The notes beneath the pieces were generated by a model. The model saw only the letters and a list, made by a program, of their open reading frames with translations, had not been told where the DNA came from and did not search any database. Shown in pieces: positions 18,441-27,700 of a DNA stretch of 64,000 nt. The position numbers and the translations under genes are program-made. Position 1 is the first letter of the stretch. Each line of letters opens with the position of its first letter. Origin of the DNA: Bacteroidota bacterium (GTDB lineage: Bacteria > Bacteroidota > Bacteroidia > AKYH767-A > 2013-40CM-41-45); assembly GCA_016711505.1 (NCBI GenBank), contig JADJSV010000007.1:1-64000 (forward strand), given 5' to 3'.

Positions 18441-20483
18441 TTACTTAACTCCGGATCCATTTTCCATACCTTTTACGGGAGCAACAAAAGCCAATTCTCC
18501 ATTAGCATTTTCTGCCATAAGAATCATTCCCTGTGATTCAATGCCTTTTATTTTTCTCGGTTCAAGATTAACAAGAATACTTACTTGCTGTCCAATGATA
18601 TCTTCCGGCTTGTAATATGCGGCAATACCACTTACAACAGTTCGCTGATCAATGCCGGTATCGATCGTAAGCTTTAGTAATTTGTCGGTCTTTGGTACTC
18701 GTTCAGCAGTGAGAATAGTTCCGATGCGAATATCCATTTTCGAAAAATCGTCGAAAGAGGTGGAAGCCTTTGCAGGTATCGCAGCAGGTGCAACCTGATT
18801 TGCAACTTTGCTTGCCTGAAGTTTGTTGATCTGAAATTCAATCGCTTCGTCTTCAATTTTCTCAAACAACAATGAAGCTTCACCTAATTGATGTCCTGCT
18901 TTAAATAGCATCTTCCCATGAAAATCATCCCATTTCATTTTTTCAAGATTCAACATTCTGAAAAGTTTCTCCGAAGAAAATGGAATGAATGGCTGCATAC
19001 AATTTGCAAGTGCACCTGCAATTTCCAGTGAAACAGCTAATACTGTTTCTACACGTTTCGGATCTGTAGCCTGAATTTTCCAAGGTTCATTGTCTGCCAG
19101 ATATTTATTTCCTGTACGTGCCAGATTCATCAATTCAAACAATGCATCGCGGAAACGATATTCTAAAATGTTCTCTTTTATTTTCGCAGGAATAGCTTTA
19201 ATTGCTTCAATACAAAGTTTGTCTTCTGCATTCAATTCATTCATTGCAGGAACTTTTCCTTCATAATATTTCTGAGTTAATACAAGAGTTCGATTGATAA
19301 AATTTCCAAGTATGGCTACCAGTTCATTATTATTTCTCGCCTGAAAATCTTTCCATGTAAAGTCGTTGTCTTTGTTTTCTGGAGCAGTTGCACACAAAAC
19401 ATACCTCAATACATCTTGTTTGTTTGGAAATTCTTCAAGGTATTCATGAAGCCAAACTGCCCAGTTTCTTGAGGTAGAAATTTTATCTCCTTCGAGATTC
19501 AGAAATTCATTCGATGGAACATTTTCGGGCAAAATAAAATCACCATGAGCCTTCAGCATTGCAGGAAAAATGATACAATGGAAAACGATATTGTCTTTAC
19601 CAATGAAATGCAGCAAGCGAGATTTATCACTTTGCCAGTATTTCTTCCATCCATCCGGATCTTTTCTTTCTGCAAAAAGTGCTTTCGTTGCAGAGATGTA
19701 TCCAATAGGAGCGTCAAACCAAACGTAAAGTACTTTTCCTTTTGCTTCAGGGAGCGGAACCGGAACACCCCAATCTAGATCACGTGTTACTGCTCGCGGC
19801 TGTAATCCCTGGTCTAACCATGATTTACATTGTCCAAAGACATTGTTCTTCCAATCACCTTCATGCGAACGGATCCATTTGTCGAGCCATTCTTCCTGGA
19901 TCTTATCTAGCGGTAAATACCAGTGCTTCGTTTTTCTTTTTATCGGTGGCTTACCACTTAGCTGCGAATGCGGATTGATCAGATCTTCCGGCGTTAAACT
20001 CTTGCCGCATTTTTCACACTGATCTCCATAGGCATTTGTATTGCCACAATTCGGGCAAGTTCCTGTAATGTATCTGTCAGCAAGAAATGTCTGCGCTTCT
20101 TCATCGTAATACTGCTCACTTTCTGCTTCAGTAAAAATTCCTTTATCGTAAATTACTTTGAAGAAGTCTGAAGCTGTATCGTAATGGATCTTTTCTGATG
20201 TACGGTGATAGATATCGAACGAGATGCCGATGTCTGCAAAGCTTTTTTTAATTATAGAATGATATTTATCTACCACCTGCTGCGGAGTTATGCCTTCTTT
20301 CCTTGCACGTAAAGTGATTGGAACTCCATGTTCATCGGAGCCACAGATGTAAACAACATCTTCATTCATCATTCTTAAAAAGCGGACGTATATATCTGAT
20401 GGTAAATAAGCTCCGGCTAAATGTCCGATGTGGACAGGACCATTGGCATAAGGTAATGCTGCAGTGACGATCGTTGGTTTCAT
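18441..20483 (-). CDS. metG: methionyl-tRNA synthetase
   Basis: A 680-residue class I synthetase. The HIGH signature is at residues 18-21 (PYANGPVHIGHLAG), the zinc knuckle CPNCGN...CEKCG at about 140-160, and the KMSKS-loop equivalent reads GDKISTSRNW near 334, a form I know from MetRS of this phylum. The alpha-helical anticodon domain follows, and a C-terminal tRNA-binding (EMAP/Trbp111-like) domain starts near 576 (MDIRIGTILTAERVPKTDKLL), which dimerises the enzyme. It is divergent from the LD-carboxypeptidase gene. No terminator is obvious downstream, where the CGCAGAT repeats begin. Confidence 0.97.
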   Translation of the reverse strand: MKPTIVTAALPYANGPVHIGHLAGAYLPSDIYVRFLRMMNEDVVYICGSDEHGVPITLRARKEGITPQQVVDKYHSIIKKSFADIGISFDIYHRTSEKIHYDTASDFFKVIYDKGIFTEAESEQYYDEEAQTFLADRYITGTCPNCGNTNAYGDQCEKCGKSLTPEDLINPHSQLSGKPPIKRKTKHWYLPLDKIQEEWLDKWIRSHEGDWKNNVFGQCKSWLDQGLQPRAVTRDLDWGVPVPLPEAKGKVLYVWFDAPIGYISATKALFAERKDPDGWKKYWQSDKSRLLHFIGKDNIVFHCIIFPAMLKAHGDFILPENVPSNEFLNLEGDKISTSRNWAVWLHEYLEEFPNKQDVLRYVLCATAPENKDNDFTWKDFQARNNNELVAILGNFINRTLVLTQKYYEGKVPAMNELNAEDKLCIEAIKAIPAKIKENILEYRFRDALFELMNLARTGNKYLADNEPWKIQATDPKRVETVLAVSLEIAGALANCMQPFIPFSSEKLFRMLNLEKMKWDDFHGKMLFKAGHQLGEASLLFEKIEDEAIEFQINKLQASKVANQVAPAAIPAKASTSFDDFSKMDIRIGTILTAERVPKTDKLLKLTIDTGIDQRTVVSGIAAYYKPEDIIGQQVSILVNLEPRKIKGIESQGMILMAENANGELAFVAPVKGMENGSGVK

Positions 20484-20584
20484 AAATTGTATTTGGGATT
20501 GTTCAAAACCGATGTTGAATATTCAGCATAGATTAAACGTGAATCCCCGAACTTTAAAGTAATTTCGCAGGCAAAGATAGAAAT

Positions 20585-21502
20585 ATGATCCGACCTCCAT
20601 ACCTGAAAGAAGGAGATACTGTTGCAATTGTTTCAACCGCCCGAAAAGTATCAAAATTCGAAATTAAACCTGCAATCGACCTGCTTAAAAGCTGGGGACT
20701 TGAGGTTCAGACAGGAAAGAATTTATATAAGGAAGAAAACCAGTTTGCAGGCAATGATGAAGACAGAACCGGAGATCTGCAACGAGCTTTGAATAATAAA
20801 AATGTTCAGGCTGTGCTGTTTGCGCGAGGTGGTTACGGGACAGTCAGAGTGATTGATCAGATCGACTGGAAGAAATTTACAAAGCAACCGAAATGGCTGA
20901 TTGGATATAGCGACATCACTGTCGTCCATTCACATGTTCATAAAACATGCCTGGTTCAGACGATGCATGCTCCCATGTCTTTGAATCTTCCAAAACTAAA
21001 CGCTCCATGTTTGCAGGTTTTCAAAGAAACATTGTTCGGAAAACCTTTGCGCTACTCTTCTTCAAAGCAATTGCCTCAACTCGAAAAACTGAATCGAAAA
21101 GGAAAAGCAAAAGGCAGATTGATCGGTGGAAATTTATCCATCCTTTATAGCTTGTCAGCAACACCTTCGGATATTGATACAACAGGAAAAATTCTATTCC
21201 TCGAAGATCTGGATGAATATTTATATCACATCGACAGAATGATGATGAATCTGAAAAGAAGCGGAAAGTTGAAAGACCTTGCAGGTTTAATTGTTGGAGG
21301 AATGTCAGAAATGAAAGACAATCCAATACCATTCGGAAAAACTGCTGAAGAAATTATTCATGATGCAGTGAAAGAATATAATTTTCCGGTAGTCTATGGT
21401 TTTCCTGCCGGACATATTCCGAATAATTATCCGCTTATCATGGGTAGTGAAGTAACTTTGAATGTAACTGATAAAATGGAGTTGAGTTTTCATAATGGTT
21501 GA
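20585..21502 (+). CDS. LD-carboxypeptidase, peptidase family S66
   Basis: A 305-residue cytoplasmic enzyme of the murein tetrapeptide L,D-carboxypeptidase family, which trims the terminal D-Ala from recycled muropeptides. Seen are RPPYLKEGDTVAIVSTARKV at the start, FARGGYGTVRVID at about 80-92, the nucleophile motif GYSDIT near residue 106, GRLIGGNLSIL in the middle, LFLEDLDEYLYHIDRMM with the catalytic Glu region, and GFPAGHIPNNYPL with the catalytic His near the C-terminus. No signal peptide. A candidate -7 box TAATTTCG sits at 20560-20567. It overlaps yraN by eight bases, implying co-transcription. Confidence 0.92.
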   Translation: MIRPPYLKEGDTVAIVSTARKVSKFEIKPAIDLLKSWGLEVQTGKNLYKEENQFAGNDEDRTGDLQRALNNKNVQAVLFARGGYGTVRVIDQIDWKKFTKQPKWLIGYSDITVVHSHVHKTCLVQTMHAPMSLNLPKLNAPCLQVFKETLFGKPLRYSSSKQLPQLEKLNRKGKAKGRLIGGNLSILYSLSATPSDIDTTGKILFLEDLDEYLYHIDRMMMNLKRSGKLKDLAGLIVGGMSEMKDNPIPFGKTAEEIIHDAVKEYNFPVVYGFPAGHIPNNYPLIMGSEVTLNVTDKMELSFHNG

Positions 21503-21857
21503 TGCAAAAGAATTAGGAAAACGGGGGGAGAAAATTGCAGAAGACGAACTTGTGAAAAAAGGATACAAGATCTTGTCTAAGAATTTTATTTTTGATCATA
21601 AAGAAGTAGATATCGTTTGTGAGTTTAACGGACAAATTGTTTTTGTCGAAGTAAAAACACGAACGAGTCCGTATCTCAGTGATCCTTCGTTACTGATCCC
21701 GATCAAAAAACAAAGGCAGATCATCAAAGTCGCCGATCATTATATGAAAGAATTTTACCCCGACAAAGAAGCAATATTTGACGTCATGATCGTCATCACA
21801 AATTCTGAGTATACGCGGCATGAACATATAGTGGAGGCGTTTTATCCGATGTGTTAA
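21495..21857 (+). CDS. YraN/UPF0102 family endonuclease-like protein
   Basis: A 120-residue protein matching UPF0102: LGKRGEKIAEDELVKKGYKIL, then EVDIVCEFNGQIVFVEVKTR, which carries the restriction-endonuclease-like D...E-x-K catalytic pattern, and KKQRQIIKVADHYM. The family is usually near rRNA maturation or Holliday-junction genes and its function is not settled. It starts inside the end of the LD-carboxypeptidase gene. A low-complexity repeat begins at the base after its stop. Confidence 0.92.
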   Translation: MVDAKELGKRGEKIAEDELVKKGYKILSKNFIFDHKEVDIVCEFNGQIVFVEVKTRTSPYLSDPSLLIPIKKQRQIIKVADHYMKEFYPDKEAIFDVMIVITNSEYTRHEHIVEAFYPMC

Positions 21858-22047
21858 TGGTGAGTAGTGAGTGGTAAGTAGTAAGTAGCACTGCATTCTT
21901 GATTGGCTATTGATCGACTTTTATTAAGTAGAAAGTGGTGAGTAGTGAGTGGCACCCTTTTCTTCATTGGTAACTTCTTGCAATTTAGTAACTGGTGCTA
22001 TTCACCACTTACTACTTACCACTCACCATTTCAACCAACTACTCACC
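21858..22047. repeat. GTGAGTAGTGAGTGGTAAGTAG repeats, direct and inverted
   Basis: Directly after the yraN stop, GTGAGTAGTGAGTGGTAAGT plus AGTAAGTAG runs at about 21860-21888. A second direct piece lies at about 21934-21955, and the inverted form CACTTACTACTTACCACTCA at about 22006-22027, with ACTACTCACC again at 22040. This would fold as a long hairpin just ahead of the pseudouridine synthase gene. It is non-coding. Confidence 0.8.
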
Positions 22048-22068
22048 AAAAAAGAGTATCTTCGCCCC

Positions 22069-24153
22069 ATGAAAAAATCAGGCAGGTCCTCAGCAGGCAG
22101 GACAGGTTCTTCTTCGAAATCAGGCAGAAAAGGCTCTTTTTCTAAAGATAGTGGAGGAAAAAGTGGCGGTAAGCGAGCATATGGTGCCTCGTCAGGTAGT
22201 GAAAAACCAAGATATAGCAGAAGTGCAGATGGTCCGAGTGACCGTGGCGGCTCAAGAAGTGATGCACGAGGTAGCGACAGACCGAAAAGAACATCTTTCG
22301 GTGATGATGCTCCAAAAAGACCATATAACAGAGGCGAAGGTAGTACCGGTCGCCCGAAAACATCGAGATCATTCGATGAAAAACCAAAACGAACTTATAC
22401 ACCGCGTGATGAAAACCGGTCAGCTTCTGAAGATGGACCGAAACGTCCATACAACAGAGGTGAAGGTAGTAGTGAACGTCCAAGATCATCCGGTTATGGT
22501 GACGGACCAAAACGTCCTTCACGAGTAGGGAGTACAGAGCGTTCACGTTCAAGTGAAGATTCACAGAAAAGACCATATAACAGAGGCGGGGGAACAGGAT
22601 TTCGTGGGAAGTCATCACGTTCATTTGATGACAGACCGAAACGTGAAATCGATCCGAGTGAAGACAGAAGAATTTTAGGTGATGATGCACCAAAGCGGAC
22701 TTATAATAAACGCATAATTGATGGTGATCGTCCTAAGACATCTCGTTCATTCGATGAAAAACCTAGACGTGTAGTTGATCGGAGTGAAGACAGAAGAAGT
22801 TCAGAAGATGATGCACCGAAACGTCCATACACAAGGCGGGAAGATGGTGATCGTCCGAAAACATCAAGATCATTTGACGAAAAACCAAAACGTTCGTATT
22901 CAGATCGTGGTGATTCATCATCAAGAGAAGATAAACGTTCTTCATCGAGTGATGAGCGGCCGAAACGTGCATACGACAAAGGAGAATACAAACCATTTTC
23001 AAGAGATGAAAAACGTCCTCGCAGATCATCTGATGAAACAGGACCGAAAAGAAATTTTAACAGAGGTGCGGGAAGCGATGATCGCAGACCTTCTTTTGGA
23101 AGAGATATAACTCCGGATGCAGAACGTCCCGCGCGTAAAGTATTTAACGACGATGCACCGAAGAGTGAATTCGATCGCAGTAAGAGAAGATCTTCATCAA
23201 CCGGTTCACGTGATGCCGGTGGCAGAGGTGGAGCAAGAGGTGAGCGCCCAGCTGGAAGAAGTTCAGCTGGAGCACGCGGAGGTTCATTCGACAAGAAGCC
23301 TTCATTCAGAGGTAAGAAAGATGAAGGAGAATTTGGAACGACAAAATGGAATCGTAAAGAGTCGACCGGATTTTATGGCGAGAAGAAAAAAGCATCACCT
23401 GCACGACCAAAAGCAGATGAAGATGGTTCAACACGTTTGAATAAATTCATTGCCAATGCAGGAATTTGTTCACGTCGCGAAGCTGATGAAATGATCGAAG
23501 CCGGCGTGATCTCCATAAATGGAAAAGTGATCACTGAAATGGGATACAAAGTTATGCCCGGTGATGAAGTAAAATACAATGGTGAAACGTTGCGTGGTGA
23601 AAGTATGGTTTACATTCTTTTGAATAAGCCAAAAGATTTTATCACAACAACAGAAGATCCTGATGACCGTAAAACGGTAATGGGACTTATCTCTAAAGCA
23701 TGTAAAGAAAGAGTTTATCCGGTAGGAAGACTCGACAGAAATACAACAGGAGTTTTACTTTTCACAAACGATGGTGATCTTGCAAGGAAGTTGACACATC
23801 CGTCTTTTCAGATGGAAAAAGTTTATCAGGTTGAATTAGATAAAAATCTGAAAACAGTCGACATGGAACAGATCACTGCCGGACTTAAACTCGAAGACGG
23901 ACCGATCAAGGTTGATAATATTCTTTATGCAGGAAACGGTGAAGAACGTAACGTAGTAGGAGTAGAGTTACACTCAGGAAAGAACCGTATCGTTCGCAGA
24001 ATTTTCGAACACCTCGGCTACGAAGTAAAAAAACTTGACCGTGTAATTTTCGCAGGACTTACAAAGAAAGATCTTCCACGAGGAAGATGGAGATTCTTAA
24101 CTGATATGGAAGTTGCTTCATTGAAAATGATGACGAGTAAAGTGAAAAAATAA
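22069..24153 (+). CDS. RluB/RsuA-family rRNA pseudouridine synthase with long disordered N-terminus
   Basis: Start chosen at ATG 22069 (MKKSGRSSAG). The longer in-frame start at 21949 would translate the upstream repeat. Of 694 residues, about 1-455 are an Arg/Lys/Ser/Asp/Gly-rich region with recurring words such as RPKTSRSFDEKPKR, APKRPYNRG and SEDRRSSEDDAPKR. The enzyme begins near residue 460: an S4 RNA-binding domain (TRLNKFIANAGICSRREADEMI), then the catalytic domain with the nucleophile Asp in VYPVGRLDRNTTGVLLFTND and a late KNRIVRRIFEHLGYEVKKLDR. It should isomerise uridine in 23S rRNA. Bacteroidota homologues often carry such basic tails; a role in RNA or ribosome binding is inference. 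TATCTTCG at 22057-22064 is a possible -7 element. Confidence 0.93.
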   Translation: MKKSGRSSAGRTGSSSKSGRKGSFSKDSGGKSGGKRAYGASSGSEKPRYSRSADGPSDRGGSRSDARGSDRPKRTSFGDDAPKRPYNRGEGSTGRPKTSRSFDEKPKRTYTPRDENRSASEDGPKRPYNRGEGSSERPRSSGYGDGPKRPSRVGSTERSRSSEDSQKRPYNRGGGTGFRGKSSRSFDDRPKREIDPSEDRRILGDDAPKRTYNKRIIDGDRPKTSRSFDEKPRRVVDRSEDRRSSEDDAPKRPYTRREDGDRPKTSRSFDEKPKRSYSDRGDSSSREDKRSSSSDERPKRAYDKGEYKPFSRDEKRPRRSSDETGPKRNFNRGAGSDDRRPSFGRDITPDAERPARKVFNDDAPKSEFDRSKRRSSSTGSRDAGGRGGARGERPAGRSSAGARGGSFDKKPSFRGKKDEGEFGTTKWNRKESTGFYGEKKKASPARPKADEDGSTRLNKFIANAGICSRREADEMIEAGVISINGKVITEMGYKVMPGDEVKYNGETLRGESMVYILLNKPKDFITTTEDPDDRKTVMGLISKACKERVYPVGRLDRNTTGVLLFTNDGDLARKLTHPSFQMEKVYQVELDKNLKTVDMEQITAGLKLEDGPIKVDNILYAGNGEERNVVGVELHSGKNRIVRRIFEHLGYEVKKLDRVIFAGLTKKDLPRGRWRFLTDMEVASLKMMTSKVKK

Positions 24154-24178
24154 TTTTCGATTACAATTGATAAGAAAA

Positions 24179-24209
24179 AAGTCCGGAGAAGTTTCTTCGG
24201 ACTTTTTTT
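24179..24209 (+). terminator. intrinsic terminator after the pseudouridine synthase gene
   Basis: AAGTCCG ... CGGACTT outer stem with a short inner AAG/CTT stem, ending in seven T (24203-24209), 26 bp after the stop. Confidence 0.85.
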
Positions 24210-24257
24210 GTGATGTAGCTGCGAAGGCAAAGCTGCGAAGGATTTATAATCCTTCCA

Positions 24258-24473
24258 GCTGCGAAGGATTTATAATCCTTTGCTTCCGAGCTGTGGATTT
24301 ATAATCCACTGAAGCAAGTAATCGTCTTTAATTAAAGAAAAATTTTCCCGCAGATCCCGCAGATGAAGGCGCAAATAAATTCGCATATAGCACTACCAAA
24401 TTTTTTAAAACTATTCATTAAATAATAGAACAAATTTTGTTCACTTGAAAAAAGTTGAAATTTTTCAGTTTTC
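24258..24473. repeat. upstream copy of the about 200-bp repeat flanking the giant surface-protein gene
   Basis: It begins AGCTGCGAAGGATTTATAAT, contains the small palindromes AAGGATT-TAT-AATCCTT and GTGGATT-TAT-AATCCAC, then AAGTAATCGTCTTTAAT, CCGCAGAT, GATGAAGGCGCA, CTACCAAATT, and ends TTGAAAAAAGTTGAAATTTT. The same words occur in the same order at 30711-30911 (also direct orientation). An extra AAGGATTTATAATCCTT module lies at about 24237-24254. The remaining 24474-24797 shows no gene and is the long leader of the next gene. Confidence 0.85.
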
Positions 24474-24797
24474 ATTTTAATTGTACTATCTCAATCTAAA
24501 GTTGTGAAAAATAAAGAAATTGTATTAAGCATGAATTTGGATTGAATTTTTGTTTTCCATGTCGCTTAAAGTGGTCATATACCAACTTTTATTAACCGTT
24601 GGCCAAAATTTTACTAAAGTTTACATTAGAAACTTGTTCAGGTAATGCCCTGAGCCTATTTTTATTTTATTACTACACACTCTGAAACCCTTATTGGATA
24701 AGGCTTTTAGGACATTGAACAACTTTAAAGTAATATAAATAGCATTGATTATCACCACTTATATATATACACAACTTTAGAAATACAATAACCCAAC

Positions 24798-27700
24798 ATG
24801 AAACAAATCTACAATGGAAACCAAGGTTCACTATCGCGATCTTTGGTAAAAATGACGGCAGTAATTTTTACTGCATTGTTTTTTTCAACTCAGGTTCTTT
24901 TTGCACACAACATGCACGAGTCTGCAGAGGCGCAGGATGAAAATTCTGCTAAGGAGGACATAAATGAACTGCTTCACTATTATGAGAAGCAAATTTATTT
25001 CACCGAGAACAAAGGACAGTTTAACCCTAAGAGGAAGTTCCGCGCGGATTTTCCACTTGGACAAGCTGTAGTTACCGATGAAGGGATGTATGTTTCTGCA
25101 TATGACCATGAGTCAGTAGGTGCTTTGCATCGTGAAGGGGAAGATGTAGAGTTTCAACTTCAGAACGGAGGTGCTTTCAGAACAGTCAATACAGGATTGA
25201 AAGGCCATACATGGATGATGAATTTCTTAAACAGAAGTTCTTCAATGACAATTTCCGGAAAAGATCAGCACGCTGATTTCAATAATTATTTTTCAAATGA
25301 ACTTAATCAATCAAAGGTTTATAGCTACGGGGAAATCTGGTATAATAACGTTTACAATAATGTTGATGTCCGGTATTATCCTTCTGCTGAAGGCGAATTG
25401 GAATATGATATCATCTGTAAGCCGGGATTCAATCCTTCAGATATAGCAATCCGATTTGACGGTATTGAAGAGATGTCTGTAACTGAATCAGGTACATTGA
25501 TCTTAAAAACAAGTGTAGGTGCAATTGAATTTCCTGCTCCAATCGTATATCAAAAGATCAATGGAGTTAAAAAGAATATCAATTCAAAATACAAGCTTTC
25601 AAGCGGCAACAAACTTTCTTTCGCTCTTGAAGCTTATGATAAAGCAAGTCCTTTGATCATCGACCCAATTGCTTTACGATGGGCTTCATGGATCAATACA
25701 GCTAGTGCCGGCGATAATCATGGTCACTGTATCTGGGTTGATCCTAGTGATGGTGCAATCTATGTTGTTGCACGTGTTGTTGGCTCAACAGACCAGATCA
25801 CACCCGGTGCTTTCAATCTTGTTTCAAATGGTAATCTTGATATGATCATCGGTAAATATTTAGAGCCGGTGAATATCGGACAAAGTGGAACCCGCGTATG
25901 GCAGACTTATCTGGGCGGCAGTGGCGATGATAATCCTTATGCAATGGAACAAGGTCCGGATGGACATTTATATATTACAGGTTATACAACAAGTCCAAAC
26001 TTTCCACTTTTAGGAGGTTCGGCATTCAGCGGAAGTAGCATTGATCAAAGAAACTCCGGTGGACAAAATATTTTCATCACTAAAATGACTACTGACGGAC
26101 TTTCAATAAAAAGTTCTGTAATAGGCGGTGCAGGTGATGAAGGTTCATTCGATCTTCGGATAAATGAAGTTGGTGACATTGTAATCTGCGGAAATCATAA
26201 TAGTAATAATCTTGGAACACTTTATCCGGGAACCGGTGCTTTAGACAGAGCAAACAGCAATAATGGAAATGATGTTCTTGTTTTTAAAATACTTCAGGAT
26301 CTATCCGGATTAGTGTGGATGAAAAATTATGGTGGAAGTTCTGCGGATCAGGCAACAATTATGTCTCAGAATGTTGTAAGCGGAGATATTTTTATTGGAG
26401 GATACACTTCATCAAATAATTTTCCAACATTAAATGCTCGTCAATCAACAATAGGCGGAACTCAAAGTGGATTTCTACAAAAGTTGAATTCGTCAGGAAC
26501 AACGGTATGGTCTTCTTATTTCCAGTCGGCAAGTACGAAATCAACTTCTATCCTTTGTATGGAATTCAATGTTAATAAAGATGAACTTTATTTCGGTGGG
26601 ATAACAAGTGGTTTGGCTGCCAGTAACATTTCTGCAAATAGTGTTTACGATAACCAATACAATAACGGTACAAATGACTTCTATGTTTGCCGTATGGATA
26701 TCGATCAGAATTTTCTTGCAGCAACTTATCTGGGTGGTTCAGCAAACGAAGTAAACATGATGGGTCTGAATGTGGATCTGAATAACGATGTATATATTTT
26801 CGGTTACACAAACAGTACAAATTTCCCTACGTCTACCGCGCCCAGTGTTCCATTACAAACAACTAATAACGGATCGAACGATAAGACATTTTCTAAATTA
26901 AGTTCTGATCTTTCGACTTTAATGTTTAGTACGTATTTCGGTGGCTCAGGTGATGATTACGATCCTGTAGGTGAACGTGGAATTAAATTTTCAAATTGCA
27001 GAATTTATACAATTGTAACTTCTGAATCTAACAACCTTCCTTTAACGCAAGGTGCACTAAATACTACACGTTCTAGTTCTAATGTATATGAACCAGGCTT
27101 AGTGGTCTGGGCGAATCCACCTGATCTTTTGGGAAATAGTATTACAGGAAATCAAACGGTATGTGCCGGAACTGTTCCGGGCGATATTACCGGCTCTGTG
27201 CCTGCATACGTATTGCCAACAATAGTTCGTAATACAACAACAAGTACTTATCCGGCTTTAGGAGCTGCAACAACATATCAATGGCAGATCAGTACTGATA
27301 GCACTAACTGGACAAATATTCCAAATGCTAACGCACAAAATCTTGCAGGTTCAGATATTGGTCAGCTCTTTACTAAAACTTATTTCCGCCGGATCATTGG
27401 TGGTGATGCTTGTATCTTAGCAGGTGCCGCTGACCAGGTTGTGACTGTAAAAGTTGTTACTATCAGTTCTAACACAACCAATGTAAGTTGTAATGGTGAG
27501 GCGGATGGAAGTCTTACAGCAATTTCAGATGGAGTTAGTCCATTCCAGTATCAGTGGAGCACAGGAAGTGTTGATCAGACAATATCAAATCTTTCACCAG
27601 GAACATATTCTGTTTTCGTAACGGATGCTGAAGGTTGCTCTGCTTCAAATTCATTTACGATTACTGAGCCGTTACTTGTAACTGCAAATGCTGGAACTGA

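Noticed and set aside
19460..19485. MetRS with a mutated KMSKS motif
   Set aside because: KISTSR is, to my knowledge, the normal form of this loop in MetRS of Bacteroidota, so it is not an anomaly.
22142..23294. Long minus-strand ORFs opposite the pseudouridine synthase extension
   Set aside because: They arise from the biased codon content of the Arg/Ser/Asp-rich extension, with no domain and no promoter.
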